Assembly (NCBI GenBank): GCA_041659285.1
Contig: JBAZYO010000004.1
Coordinates: 310,001 to 374,000 of the forward strand
DNA length: 64,000 nt
Reading direction: 5' to 3'
Source: Vicinamibacterales bacterium
GTDB lineage: Bacteria; Acidobacteriota; Vicinamibacteria; Vicinamibacterales; UBA2999
The position numbers were made by a program, and so were the translations under genes. The notes under the pieces were generated by a model. It was not told where the DNA came from. It saw nothing but the letters and a program-made list of their open reading frames with translations, and did no database searches. Position 1 is the first letter of the stretch, and the number at the start of each line of letters is the position of its first letter. This document shows, piece after piece, positions 46,993 to 56,112 of this stretch.

Positions 46993-48788
46993 GCCGCCTT
47001 CTCCAACTTTGCCTTCACGCCGCTAATCACATGGTGCGCGCTCATCGGGAAGCCGGCGTAGTAGCGGACCGACTCCAGCTTCTCGACGTGCACGCCGGTC
47101 TCGAGCATCAGCAGGCTGCGCAGCTGCGCGTCGCGGTTCTGCTCGACGATGAAGTTCACCTCGTGCTGCTCGAGGAACTGCCGCACCTCGTCACCAAAGG
47201 GAAAGCCACGCACGCGCATGTAGTTCACCTTGATGCCTTCAGCGGCGAGCAGGTCCATGGCCTCGACGCAGGCGGCGTGGCAGCCGCCGACCGTCACCAG
47301 GCCCATGGTCGCGCCCGGGGTCGGCTTCATGACGGGTGGCGGCACCGCCTTGGTGGCGCCTTGCACCTTGCGGGCGATGCGGTCGAGCACTTCCTGGTAC
47401 TCGTCGCCGTCCTCGGTGTAGGCCCCGTACTTGTTGTGGCCCGAACCGCGCGTGAAATACGCGCCCTTGGGATGCACGCCGGGGAGCGACCGTTGCGGGA
47501 TGCCGTCGCCGTCGACGTCCAGATAGCGGTAGAAGCTCCTGGCCTTCTCGAGGTCGTCGGCCGACAACACCTTGCCGCGATCCGGCCGGTAGCTGTCGTC
47601 CCACGCCAGCTTCGGCACCATCCAGTCGTTCATGCCGATGTCGAGGTCGCTGACCAGGAACACCGGGGTCTGGAAGCGCTCCGCCAGGTCGAACGCCTTC
47701 GCCGCCATCTCGAAAGCTTCGCGCGGGTCAGCCGGGTAGAGGCAGATGTGCCGGGTGTCGCCGTGCGAGGCGTGGGCGCACAGCATCAGGTCACCCTGCT
47801 GCGTGCGCGTCGGCATGCCGGTGGAAGGCCCGGTGCGCTGCACGTCCACGATCACCGCGGGGATTTCCGCGTAGTAGGCCAGGCCGATGAACTCGTTCAT
47901 CAGCGAAATGCCCGGGCCGGACGTGGGCGTGAAGGCCCGCGCGCCCGCCCACGACGCGCCGATCACCATGCCGAGGGCGGCCAATTCGTCTTCGGCCTGC
48001 AGGATGGCGAATTTCTTCTTCTTGGTGTCCGGATCGCGCCGGTACTTCATGCAGAAGCCCTTGAACGCTTCCATCACGGAGGTGGCCGGCGTAATCGGAT
48101 ACCACGCGCCGACGGTGGCGCCGGCATAGACCGCGCCGAGCGCGGCGGCGGTGTTGCCGTCGATCAGGATGCTGTCTGTGGTCGCGTCCATCTTCTCGAG
48201 ATGAATCGGCAGCGGGCACGGGAAGTTGGCCCTGGCGTAGTCGTAGCCGAGCGCGATCGCCTTCTCGTTGGAATCGAGCAGCGCCTTTTTGGCGGCGTAC
48301 TTTTCCTTGGTGAGGGCGGCGATCACCTCGGTGTCCATGCCGATCAGGGCGGCCAGCACGCCGGCGTAGGCGATGTTCTTCATCAGGATGCGCTCGCGCA
48401 CGCCCTTGAAGGTGGCGTTGCACATCTCGGCGAGCGGCACGCCCAGGTAGGTGACGTCGGGCCGCTTGAGCTTCTCGTCCAGCGGCCACGACGAGTCGAA
48501 CATCAGGTAGCCGCCCGACCGCACCTCGGCGACGTCCTTGGCGTAGGTGGCGGCGTTGAGCGCCAGCATGAGGTCGAAGTGCGGCGTCCGCGCGGTGTAG
48601 CCGTGCTTGTTGACGCGGATCTCGTACCACGTCGGCAGGCCCTGGATGTTCGACGGGAACACGTTCTTCCCCGTCACCGGCACACCCATGCGGAAGATGG
48701 CCTGCATGATCAGGCCGTTGGCGCTCGCCGATCCGGTCCCGTTGGCCGTGGCGATCTTGAAAGCGAAATCGTTTACGCGACTGGTCAT
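46989..48788 (-). CDS. korA: 2-oxoacid:ferredoxin oxidoreductase subunit alpha, gamma-alpha fusion
   Basis: The 599-residue protein fuses the gamma domain (about 1-190: FAFKIATANGTGSASANGLI, NIQGLPTWYEIRVNKHGYT) to the alpha pyrimidine-binding domain (from about 200: GAVYAGATVGAWYPITPATS, EDELAALGMVIGASWAGARA, FTPTSGPGISLMNE). This matches KorA of 2-oxoglutarate:ferredoxin oxidoreductases. The ATG at 48788 forms ATGA with the stop of the upstream FAD gene; the open frame above it is not conserved. All three genes are thus translationally coupled. Confidence 0.9.
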   Translation of the reverse strand: MTSRVNDFAFKIATANGTGSASANGLIMQAIFRMGVPVTGKNVFPSNIQGLPTWYEIRVNKHGYTARTPHFDLMLALNAATYAKDVAEVRSGGYLMFDSSWPLDEKLKRPDVTYLGVPLAEMCNATFKGVRERILMKNIAYAGVLAALIGMDTEVIAALTKEKYAAKKALLDSNEKAIALGYDYARANFPCPLPIHLEKMDATTDSILIDGNTAAALGAVYAGATVGAWYPITPATSVMEAFKGFCMKYRRDPDTKKKKFAILQAEDELAALGMVIGASWAGARAFTPTSGPGISLMNEFIGLAYYAEIPAVIVDVQRTGPSTGMPTRTQQGDLMLCAHASHGDTRHICLYPADPREAFEMAAKAFDLAERFQTPVFLVSDLDIGMNDWMVPKLAWDDSYRPDRGKVLSADDLEKARSFYRYLDVDGDGIPQRSLPGVHPKGAYFTRGSGHNKYGAYTEDGDEYQEVLDRIARKVQGATKAVPPPVMKPTPGATMGLVTVGGCHAACVEAMDLLAAEGIKVNYMRVRGFPFGDEVRQFLEQHEVNFIVEQNRDAQLRSLLMLETGVHVEKLESVRYYAGFPMSAHHVISGVKAKLEKAA

Positions 48789-50590
48789 CGTCCTACGGCT
48801 TCCAGGGGAATAAAGGTGGTGCCCGCCACGGGCAATTGGAGCACGAACTTGCGCATGTCCCACGCGTAGGTGGGGCACCGCTCGGCGCACAGGCCGCAGT
48901 GCAGGCAGACATTCTCGTCTTTCACCATCAGCCGCCCGGTCTGCTTGAGCGGACCCGAGTGGAACAGCGGCTGCTCGAGGTTCGTGGCGGGGGCGAGCGT
49001 CCCGTCACGCAGTGCGGACTCGGACTCCGCACCAGGAATAATGGTCAGGCAGTCCACCGGGCAAATGTCGATGCAGGCGTCGCACTCGATGCACAGCGAG
49101 TCGGTGAAGTGCGTCTCGACGTCGCAGTTCAGGCAGCGCTCGACCTCGGCGCGGGTCTGTTCCTCGGTGAAGCCCTCTTCCACTTCCATCGTCATCTTCG
49201 AGAAGCGGAGCGGCAGCTCGACGTGCTTCATCTTCTGCCGCTGGACCGGGTCGTAGTTGTTGCTGTACGACCACTCGTGCAGGCCCATCTTGGTGCTGGT
49301 CAGCGTCATGCCGTGCGGCGGGCGTTCGGTGACCGGCAGGCCCTGGCAGTACTGGTGGACCGAGATGGCGGCCTGGTGGCCGTGCTCGACCGCCCAGATG
49401 ATGTTGGCCGGTCCGAAGGCGGCGTCGCCGCCGAAGAACACGCCCGGTCGCGTCGACATGAAGGTGGTCTTGTCGACCACCGGCATGTCCCACTTCTTGT
49501 CGAACTCCAGCCCCAGGTCGCGCTCGATCCAGGGGAAGGCGTTCTCCTGGCCGATCGCCAGCACCACCGCGTCGCACGGCAGCGTCACTCGACCGGCCGG
49601 CTCCTGGATGAACTTGCCGTTCTCTTCACGCGACGTGAACTTGTCGAACTCCATCCCGGTCAACTTGCCGTGGTCGACGATGAAACGGACCGGCGACAGG
49701 TTCTCGAGAATCTCGACCTGCTCTTCTTCCGCGTCCTCGAGCTCCCACGGCGACGCCTTGAAATACTTGCGCGTCCGGCGCGAGATCACCTTCACGTCGG
49801 TGGCGCCGAGGCGCTTGGCCGAGCGGCAGCAGTCCATCGCGGTGTTGCCGACGCCGATGATCAGGACGCGCTTGCCGACTTCCTTGATGTGGCCGAAGTG
49901 AATCGACTCGAGCCACTCGATGCCGATGAAGATCTGGTCCGACTCGTTGCGCCCGGGCAGGTCGAGTTCCTTGCCCTTCGGCGCGCCGGTGCCGACGTAG
50001 ACTGCGTCGAACTCCTTCGAGTCGACCAGCGACTTCAGGCTGGTGACCGGCGAGTCGTACTTCATCGTCACGCCCATGTTCACGATGTAGCCGATTTCTT
50101 CGTCGAGCACTTCTTCGGGGAGGCGGAAGGCGGGAATGTTGATGCGCATCAGGCCGCCAGGGCGCGGCCCTTTCTCGAAGATGGTGCACTGGTACCCCAG
50201 CGGCATCAGGTCGTTCGCCACGGTGAGGGCGGACGGACCGGCGCCGATGAGGGCCACCTTCTTTCCATTCTTCGTTGCCGGAGCTTTCGGGATGCGATCG
50301 GTGATGTCGTCCTTGTGATCCGCGGCCACCCGCTTGAGGCGGCAGATCGCGACAGGCTTGCCGTCGACGCGGCCGCGCCGGCAGGCCGGCTCGCACGGGC
50401 GGTCGCACGTGCGGCCCAGGATGCCCGGGAACACGTTCGACTCGCGGTTCAGGATGTAGGCATCGTCGAACCGCCCGTTCGCGATCATCCGGATGTATTC
50501 GGGGACGTTCGTGTGAGCCGGACAGGCCCACTGGCAATCGACAACCTTATGGTAGTAGTTCGGGTCCGCTGTATCCGTCCGAGGCAGCAT
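48785..50590 (-). CDS. GltD-like FAD/NAD(P) oxidoreductase with N- and C-terminal Fe-S motifs
   Basis: The 601-residue protein has a GltD-type N-terminal Fe-S segment (DCQWACPAHTNVP and TCDRPCEPACRRG), an FAD Rossmann motif (ALIGAGPSALTVANDL, about 111-126), and an NAD(P) motif (VLIIGVGNTAMDCCRSAKRL, about 244-263). The C-terminal 2x[4Fe-4S] ferredoxin domain carries CIECDACIDICPVDC and CLHCGLCAERCP. It is the first gene of the operon with KorA and KorB. It would pass electrons between the oxidoreductase (via its own ferredoxin domain) and NAD(P)H. It is not PreT, although the core is related. Confidence 0.85.
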   Translation of the reverse strand: MLPRTDTADPNYYHKVVDCQWACPAHTNVPEYIRMIANGRFDDAYILNRESNVFPGILGRTCDRPCEPACRRGRVDGKPVAICRLKRVAADHKDDITDRIPKAPATKNGKKVALIGAGPSALTVANDLMPLGYQCTIFEKGPRPGGLMRINIPAFRLPEEVLDEEIGYIVNMGVTMKYDSPVTSLKSLVDSKEFDAVYVGTGAPKGKELDLPGRNESDQIFIGIEWLESIHFGHIKEVGKRVLIIGVGNTAMDCCRSAKRLGATDVKVISRRTRKYFKASPWELEDAEEEQVEILENLSPVRFIVDHGKLTGMEFDKFTSREENGKFIQEPAGRVTLPCDAVVLAIGQENAFPWIERDLGLEFDKKWDMPVVDKTTFMSTRPGVFFGGDAAFGPANIIWAVEHGHQAAISVHQYCQGLPVTERPPHGMTLTSTKMGLHEWSYSNNYDPVQRQKMKHVELPLRFSKMTMEVEEGFTEEQTRAEVERCLNCDVETHFTDSLCIECDACIDICPVDCLTIIPGAESESALRDGTLAPATNLEQPLFHSGPLKQTGRLMVKDENVCLHCGLCAERCPTYAWDMRKFVLQLPVAGTTFIPLEAVGR

Positions 50591-50611
50591 ATCCCCGGAT
50601 TATATGTGTTC

Positions 50612-52213
50612 TCAGGGTGCCGGATCAGGAGCCAGGGCGGTCGGCGCAGCGGGGGTGGCCGCCGTCACCAGGTGGTTGGCGCCCGACGCGGTCACAAATC
50701 CTCGCTCGAACTTCTCCTCGGTGGTGCGATCGAGGATGGTCGCGACGCGGTAGAAGTCGGCTTGCAGGCGCTCCCGGGTGAGGTCGAGCACGAAGTAGCC
50801 GCGGTAGCGGCCATCCACGTAATGCAGGTGCGGCCGGGCGTCGCGCAGGGCCGCCAGCTGCGCCTCGCCGTCGGGACCCGCGCCGAGGTTGCTGGGCGAG
50901 CTCACCGACGTGCCCGCGAACTCGACGCCGAGCGACCCCTTGCCGGTCTTGCTGTCGTACGCCCCGAACGGGTCGCGCGGTAGGTCGTACGCCCACGAGC
51001 TGTGGACATCACCGGTCAGCACCGCCACGTTGGCCACCTTGGCCCGTTCGATCATGTCGAATACGCGCGATCGCGAGGCGCGATAGCCATCCCACGAGTC
51101 GGGGTTGCCGGCCCGCGCGCCGGTGGCGGTTTGGGGAGCGAACATGACCTGCTGCCCCAGCAGGTTCCAGCCGGCCTTGCCACGCACCGACGTCACCATC
51201 TGCTCGGCCAGCCAGCCCTCCTGCTCGGGCCCGAGCAGGTGGCGGCCGGGCAGCTCGATGGCGGCCGTGTCTTCGCGCAACGCCTGCTGGTCGCGGCCAA
51301 CCAGCCGCGTGTCGAGCATGAACAACGTGGCCAGGTTGCCGAAACGGAACGAGCGGTAGATGCGCGCCTGCTTCGTCTGCGCATCTTCGCGAATCGGCAT
51401 CCATTCGTAATACGCCTGGATTGCCGCGGCACGGCGCGCGGCCCACTCCCCTTCGCCGGTGTCGGCATTGTGATTCTGCGCGCCGCCGGACCAGGTGTTG
51501 TTCGTGAACTCGTGATCGTCCCAGGTGACGATGAACGGGTGCTGCCGGTGAATCTCCTGTGAGTCGGGATCCGCCTTGTACTGGGCATGTCGCTCCCGAT
51601 AGTCCTGGAGCGCGACCATCTCCTTGTTGGGCGCCGGAATGCGCCCGAGCTTCGTGCCGTCGCCGTACTGCTCGTTGGCGTACTCGTAGATGTAGTCGCC
51701 GAGGTGCAGCACCGCGTCGAGGTCGGCGCGCCTGGCAAGGCAGGCATAGGCGTTGAAATAGCCCTGCGGCAGGTTCGAACACGACACGACGCCCAGCCGC
51801 AGCCGGCTGACGCCGTCGCGTGGCAGGGTCCGGGTCCGGCCGATCGCCGACCGCCCGCCCTGGGACTCGAAGCGGTAGTAGTAGGTGGTGCCCGGCTCGA
51901 GCCCCGTCACGTCGACCTTCACCGTGAAGTCGCGCGCGGTCCCGGTCTGCGCCTCGCCGCGCGACACGACCCGCGAAAACTTCGCGTCGCGCGCCACCTG
52001 CCACGTTGCCGTCACCGCTGCGGCAGCGGGATCCGACGGCGTCACCCGCGTCCACAAGATGACGCGATCCGCCAACGGATCGCCGCTCGCCACGCCGTGC
52101 CGGAAGGCGGCGTCGGCGGTTTGGGCGAATGCGTTCGTCGCGCGGATGAGCGGCAGCGTGCCGAAGGCGAGGCTGCTGGTGGCCAGGAAGTTGCGCCGTG
52201 AAACCCTTCGCAT
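50612..52213 (-). CDS. phoD: PhoD-family alkaline phosphatase/phosphodiesterase
   Basis: The 533-residue protein has a twin-arginine signal (VSRRNFLATSSLAFG, about 4-18), an N-terminal fibronectin-like PhoD_N domain (about 35-125: FRHGVASGDPLADRVILWTR), and the metallophosphatase domain. That domain carries VVSCSNLPQGYFNAY, HLGDYIYEY, VTWDDHEFTNN and VLTGDVHSSW. PhoD cleaves phosphomonoesters or diesters in the periplasm using Ca and Fe. The start ATG is directly before the RR motif. Confidence 0.92.
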   Translation of the reverse strand: MRRVSRRNFLATSSLAFGTLPLIRATNAFAQTADAAFRHGVASGDPLADRVILWTRVTPSDPAAAAVTATWQVARDAKFSRVVSRGEAQTGTARDFTVKVDVTGLEPGTTYYYRFESQGGRSAIGRTRTLPRDGVSRLRLGVVSCSNLPQGYFNAYACLARRADLDAVLHLGDYIYEYANEQYGDGTKLGRIPAPNKEMVALQDYRERHAQYKADPDSQEIHRQHPFIVTWDDHEFTNNTWSGGAQNHNADTGEGEWAARRAAAIQAYYEWMPIREDAQTKQARIYRSFRFGNLATLFMLDTRLVGRDQQALREDTAAIELPGRHLLGPEQEGWLAEQMVTSVRGKAGWNLLGQQVMFAPQTATGARAGNPDSWDGYRASRSRVFDMIERAKVANVAVLTGDVHSSWAYDLPRDPFGAYDSKTGKGSLGVEFAGTSVSSPSNLGAGPDGEAQLAALRDARPHLHYVDGRYRGYFVLDLTRERLQADFYRVATILDRTTEEKFERGFVTASGANHLVTAATPAAPTALAPDPAP

Positions 52214-52242
52214 GACGCGAAGTCTAATCGAGGGCGGTGACG

Positions 52243-52740
52243 TTAGAGCAACGTGCGCTGGCCGCGCTCAAGCTCCAGCAGTGCCCGTTTCGTCGGGATT
52301 CCACCGCCAAATCCGGTCAGCGACCCGTTGGCGCCGATCACCCGGTGGCAGGGGACGATGATGGCGATGGGGTTGGCGCCGTTGGCCATGCCCACGGCAC
52401 GGACGGCTTTGGGATTCCTGATGCGGTTCGCCAGTTCCAGGTAGCTGATGGTCTCGCCGTACGGAATGCGGCGCAGTTCGGTCCACACCAGGTGCTGGAA
52501 CGGCGTGCCGTCGAACACCACCGGCGTCGTGAAGGCCTTCAGGCGCCCCGCGAAGTACTCATCCAGCTCCTCGCGCACGCCGTCCAGGACGCCCGTCGTA
52601 TCGGCCACCCAGGCGCGGTCGATCGCGCGGGGGCGCGACCCGGCGCCGAACGACAGGATATGCAAGCCCTCGCGGTTGCCGGCCAGCAACAGCGGTCCCA
52701 CCGGGCTGTCGTCGATGCGCGAGTAGTAGAGGGTCGCCAT
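52243..52740 (-). CDS. ogt: Methylated-DNA--protein-cysteine methyltransferase (Ogt-like)
   Basis: The 165-residue protein has an N-terminal ribonuclease-like domain and the MGMT DNA-binding domain: 'FDGTPFQHLVWTELRRIPYG', 'RAVGMANGANPIAIIVPCHR' with acceptor Cys131, then VIGANGSLTGFGGG. It moves alkyl groups from O6-guanine to its own Cys and is used once. The ATG at 52740 matches the family N-terminus; codons above it are unrelated. It lies upstream of no other repair gene. Confidence 0.92.
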   Translation of the reverse strand: MATLYYSRIDDSPVGPLLLAGNREGLHILSFGAGSRPRAIDRAWVADTTGVLDGVREELDEYFAGRLKAFTTPVVFDGTPFQHLVWTELRRIPYGETISYLELANRIRNPKAVRAVGMANGANPIAIIVPCHRVIGANGSLTGFGGGIPTKRALLELERGQRTLL

Positions 52741-52774
52741 GACGAAACAGTAACCCAACGGTCGACCAACCATT

Positions 52775-52796
52775 CTCCTCATCTCCTCGTCTCCTG
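52775..52796. repeat. CTCCTCATCT simple repeat
   Basis: CTCCTCATCT, CTCCTCGT and CTCCTG units lie just before the start of the NamZ-family gene. A similar array is at 26181-26202. Confidence 0.5.
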
Positions 52797-52799
52797 TTA

Positions 52800-52805
52800 G
52801 ATAAT
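52800..52805 (+). promoter_or_regulatory. -10 box GATAAT seven nt before a GTG start
   Basis: GATAAT lies 7 nt before the GTG at 52813. With no ribosome-binding site visible, a leaderless transcript is likely. Confidence 0.35.
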
Positions 52806-52812
52806 CTCTGCC

Positions 52813-53979
52813 GTGTCCGTGATTCTTGGATCCACCAGCTTGCTGTCGTCCGGCCGCCTGAAGGGCCGCCGCGTCGGCATTGTGTCCAACCCCGCGTCGG
52901 TGGACGAGAATCTCACGCACGTGGTGACTGCCCTGCTGGCGGCGCCCGGCGTCACGGTGGGCGCCATCTTCGGCCCCCAGCACGGCTTCCGGTCCGACGT
53001 GCAGGACAACATGATCGAGACACCGCACACCAGCGACTCCGCCCGTCGCGTGCCGGTGTTCTCGCTCTACAGCGAAACCCGCGAGCCGACGGCGGAGATG
53101 CTGAAGCACATCGACGTGCTGGTGATCGACCTCCAGGACATCGGCGCCCGCATCTACACTTACATCTACACGATGGCCAACTGCCTGCGCGCGTGCGCGA
53201 GGCACGGCATCGACATCATCGTGTGCGACCGGCCCAACCCGATTGCCGGGTTGGACGTCGAAGGGCCCATGCTCCTGGCCGGCTACGAGTCGTTCGTCGG
53301 GCAGTTCCCCATGCCCATGCGTCACGGCATGACCATCGGCGAGCTGGCGCGGTTCTTCAACGAACACTTCGCGATCAACGCGCCGCTTGAAGTGATCGAA
53401 ATGGCAGGCTGGTCGCGCTCGATGTATGGCGACGCCACCGGGCATCCGTTCGTCATGCCCTCACCCAACATCCCCACCCTCGACAGCGCCATCGTCTATC
53501 CGGGCACGGTGCTCTTGGAGGGCACGATGGCCTCGGAGGGCCGCGGCACGACGCGGCCGTTCGAGCTGGTGGGGGCGCCGTGGGTGGAGGCCGAGCAGTT
53601 CGCGGCGGCGATGAACGCGCGTATGCTACCCGGCGTGCACTTCCGCGCCGCGGTGTTCGAGCCCACGTTCCAGAAGCACGCGAAAACGACATGCGGCGGC
53701 TGTCAGATTCACGTGCTCGACCGCGCGGCGTTCAAGCCGGTGCTCACCGGTGTCGCCCTGATCGACGAGATTCGCGCGGCCAGCCCGGCCGATTTCGCCT
53801 GGCGGCGGCCGCCCTACGAGTACGAGCACGACAAGGAACCCATCGACATCCTCGCCGGCTCGCCGGCGCTCCGCACCGCGATTGACGCCGGCGTGCGCGC
53901 GGAGGAACTGGCCAGGACCTGGGCGGTCGAGAGCCGGCCTTTCGAGAAGCTGCGCGGGCAGTTCCTCATCTACTCCTGA
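52813..53979 (+). CDS. DUF1343 / NamZ-type exo-beta-N-acetylmuramidase family protein
   Basis: The 388-residue protein matches the DUF1343 (GH171) family: 'GRRVGIVSNPASVDENLTHV', 'GAIFGPQHGFRSDVQDNM', 'LVIDLQDIGARIYTYIYTM', 'CDRPNPIAGLDVEGPM' and 'GTTRPFELVGAPWVEAEQF'. NamZ removes MurNAc from peptidoglycan fragments and feeds recycling. No signal peptide is present, so it would act in the cytoplasm. The GTG at 52813 opens at the conserved N-terminus. A SRPBCC gene starts 2 nt after the stop. No other muropeptide gene is in the window. Confidence 0.88.
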   Translation: MSVILGSTSLLSSGRLKGRRVGIVSNPASVDENLTHVVTALLAAPGVTVGAIFGPQHGFRSDVQDNMIETPHTSDSARRVPVFSLYSETREPTAEMLKHIDVLVIDLQDIGARIYTYIYTMANCLRACARHGIDIIVCDRPNPIAGLDVEGPMLLAGYESFVGQFPMPMRHGMTIGELARFFNEHFAINAPLEVIEMAGWSRSMYGDATGHPFVMPSPNIPTLDSAIVYPGTVLLEGTMASEGRGTTRPFELVGAPWVEAEQFAAAMNARMLPGVHFRAAVFEPTFQKHAKTTCGGCQIHVLDRAAFKPVLTGVALIDEIRAASPADFAWRRPPYEYEHDKEPIDILAGSPALRTAIDAGVRAEELARTWAVESRPFEKLRGQFLIYS

Positions 53980-53981
53980 GC

Positions 53982-54482
53982 ATGGCGCCCAAGGCCGCGG
54001 TCCTCGACGTCAAGCGTTCACTGGTCATCCAGGCCCCGCCGGCCCGGGTGCTGGCCGCGTTCTTCGACAGCACGGACCTGGCCGGCTGGTGGCAGGTGGT
54101 GCGCGCGGTCACCGTGCCGCGGCCGATGGGCATGTACGCGATCGAGTGGGAGTCCACGCCGTTCACGGACGACGTGCTCGGCCGGCTTGGCGGCACCTTC
54201 CACGGCACCATCATCGACTACCGTCCCAACGGCGCGTTCTTCGTCGCCGAGGCCTACTGGCAGCCGCCCGACGGCGACCCGATCGGCCCGATGGCACTGG
54301 AGGTCCACTGCCGCCCGCACGGCAACGGCCGCTCGACCATGCTGACGGTGAGGCAAAGTGGCGAGGGTGATGGACCGCGCTGGCAGCGCTACTTCGAGAT
54401 CATGGGCCACGGCTGGGAAGGCGCGCTGCAGGAGATGAAGGACTACATGGACAAAGAGTCGGAGCGGACAAAGCGGCAATGA
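53982..54482 (+). CDS. SRPBCC/START-like family protein
   Basis: The 166-residue protein has the SRPBCC helix-grip fold: 'KRSLVIQAPPARVLAAFFDS', 'DLAGWWQVVRAVTVPRPMGM', 'GTFHGTIIDYRPNGAFFVAE' and the C-terminal long helix 'WQRYFEIMGHGWEGALQEMK'. Such proteins bind hydrophobic ligands or act as AHSA1/polyketide-cyclase-like domains. The ligand is unknown. It begins 2 nt after the NamZ-family stop and overlaps the DUF1801 gene by 4 nt (ATGA), so the three form a plus-strand operon. Confidence 0.8.
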   Translation: MAPKAAVLDVKRSLVIQAPPARVLAAFFDSTDLAGWWQVVRAVTVPRPMGMYAIEWESTPFTDDVLGRLGGTFHGTIIDYRPNGAFFVAEAYWQPPDGDPIGPMALEVHCRPHGNGRSTMLTVRQSGEGDGPRWQRYFEIMGHGWEGALQEMKDYMDKESERTKRQ

Positions 54483-54859
54483 CAGACGCCTCGCTTGACG
54501 TGCGCGCCTACTTCGCGGCATTGCCGGCAGCGGCCCGCCGCGACCTCAAGGCGATCCGCGCGGCCATTCGTGCCGCCGCTCCCGAGGCCATCGAGAGCTT
54601 CAGCTATCGCATCCCCGGCTTCAAGCTCGACGGCAAGGCGCTCGTCTGGTACGCCGCGTTCAAGGAACACACCAGCCTCTATCCGATTACCGGCGGGATC
54701 CAGCAGGCCCACGCGAAAGCCCTCAAGGGCTACGAGACATCGAAGGGGACCGTCCGCTTTCCCATGACCGAAGGGCCGCCGCTGGCGCTCGTGAAGAAGC
54801 TCGTGAAGGCGCGAATCGCCGAAGTGAGAACAGCGGGCAAGCGCGCGCGGGCGAAGTGA
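54479..54859 (+). CDS. DUF1801 family protein
   Basis: The 126-residue protein matches DUF1801 (frataxin-homologue Fra/YdhG-like): 'VRAYFAALPAAARRDLKAI', 'APEAIESFSYRIPGFKLDGK', 'LVWYAAFKEHTSLYPITGG' and 'GTVRFPMTEGPPLALVKKLV'. A role as an iron chaperone has been proposed for some members. It is coupled to the SRPBCC gene by an ATGA overlap. Confidence 0.86.
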   Translation: MTDASLDVRAYFAALPAAARRDLKAIRAAIRAAAPEAIESFSYRIPGFKLDGKALVWYAAFKEHTSLYPITGGIQQAHAKALKGYETSKGTVRFPMTEGPPLALVKKLVKARIAEVRTAGKRARAK

Positions 54860-54924
54860 GACCCGGGCTCCAGGCCCACTGTCGGCAATGCGCCGGCGGC
54901 GTGACGGGACGGGTCGTGGCGAAC

Positions 54925-56112
54925 CTAACGCCGCGGCCCAGTCCGGCGCCCGAGCAGGGCGCCAACATCGCGGGACACGAGACTCGACATCGGAACCACC
55001 GACACGTTCGGCGCGAGGGTGTATGGCTCATCCCCCGGATAGAGAACAACGAGGTGCTCCAGTTTCAGGTCGGCAAGCGCGATGCGCATCGAGGGTGTGA
55101 GGCTGGGAGCGTCCTGCCGCTTGATCTCGATGCCGTAGCGCCGGCCGCCGCGAACCACCAGCAGATCCAGCTCAGCCCCCTGATGGGTCGCCCAGAAGTG
55201 GGCGGTCTGGGGCTGCAGCACATCAAGGGCCCACTCGATGGCGACCCCCTCCCATGACGCGCCCGCCTTGGGATGCGACAACAAGTCGCGGTCGGTGTCG
55301 ATGCCGAGCAACGAGTGAAGGATCCCGCTGTCGCGCACGTAGACCTTCGGCGCCTTGACCTGCCGCTTCTTCAGGTTCTCGTGCCACGGCTGCAACTGCC
55401 GGATCAGAAACAGGCCAGAGAGGAGATCGAGATAGCGGCGGGCCGTTGGCTCAGAGACCGCCATCGAGCGGGCGGCCTCGGCCGCATTCCACACGCCACC
55501 ATGATAGTGAGCCACCATCGTCCAGAAGCGGAGCAACGTCGCCGCCGGGATCGAGATACCGAGTAGCGGGATGTCGCGCTCGACGTAGGTCTGGATGAAC
55601 TGCTGCCGCCAGGCGACGCTGGCGGCCTCTGACGGCGCCAGCAGTGAACGCGGAAAGCCACCGCGCCGCCACAGCGCCGGCAAGCGCTTGGCGCCGGCCT
55701 CATCCGGAGTGAAGCCGCCAATGACGATGGTCTCGAGACGGCCGGCCAGCGACTCGGACGACTGTCGCAGGAGGTCGGGACTGGCGCTCCCGAGCACCAG
55801 GAACCGGGCCGGCAGCGGCCGCCGGTCGGCCAACACCCGCAGCACGGGAAACAGATCGGGCCGTCGCTGGACTTCGTCGATGACGACCAGCCCCCTCAGT
55901 GACGACAGCGCGGTCATCGGCTCGGCCAGGCGCGCCAGACTCCGCGGATCCTCGAGATCGAAGTAGTTCGGCGATCGAACACCAACCAGGGTCCGGGCCA
56001 ACGTCGTCTTGCCCGACTGACGCGGGCCGATCAGCGCCACCACCCGTCCCCGCCGTAAGGCCAGGGTCACGGCGGCTTGGTGGTGGACACGGACAATCAC
56101 GACGGCCATCAT
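54925..56112 (-). CDS. AAA_14 / DUF4143 ATP-binding protein
   Basis: The 395-residue protein has an N-terminal AAA_14 P-loop domain (Walker A LIGPRQSGKTTLART at about 28-42; Walker B LVVIDEVQRR at about 75-84; RFLVLGSASPDLL). A C-terminal DUF4143 follows (about 190-370), with a winged-helix-like 'MAVSEPTARRYLDLLSGLFL' and an endonuclease-like 'TAHFWATHQGAELDLLVVRG' and 'YGIEIKRQ' segment. The last part recalls the PD-(D/E)xK fold. Its function is unknown. A striking inverted repeat lies at its start codon (56113-56151). Confidence 0.85.
   Translation of the reverse strand: MMAVVIVRVHHQAAVTLALRRGRVVALIGPRQSGKTTLARTLVGVRSPNYFDLEDPRSLARLAEPMTALSSLRGLVVIDEVQRRPDLFPVLRVLADRRPLPARFLVLGSASPDLLRQSSESLAGRLETIVIGGFTPDEAGAKRLPALWRRGGFPRSLLAPSEAASVAWRQQFIQTYVERDIPLLGISIPAATLLRFWTMVAHYHGGVWNAAEAARSMAVSEPTARRYLDLLSGLFLIRQLQPWHENLKKRQVKAPKVYVRDSGILHSLLGIDTDRDLLSHPKAGASWEGVAIEWALDVLQPQTAHFWATHQGAELDLLVVRGGRRYGIEIKRQDAPSLTPSMRIALADLKLEHLVVLYPGDEPYTLAPNVSVVPMSSLVSRDVGALLGRRTGPRR

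Noticed and set aside
48785..50590. Reading the GltD-like FAD protein as the missing PreT partner of PreA
   Set aside because: It is coupled to korA and korB and carries an extra C-terminal ferredoxin domain; it lies about 24 kb from preA.
47031..50983. Two long plus-strand frames opposite the Kor operon
   Set aside because: Shadow frames of korA and the FAD gene; no start signals or domains.
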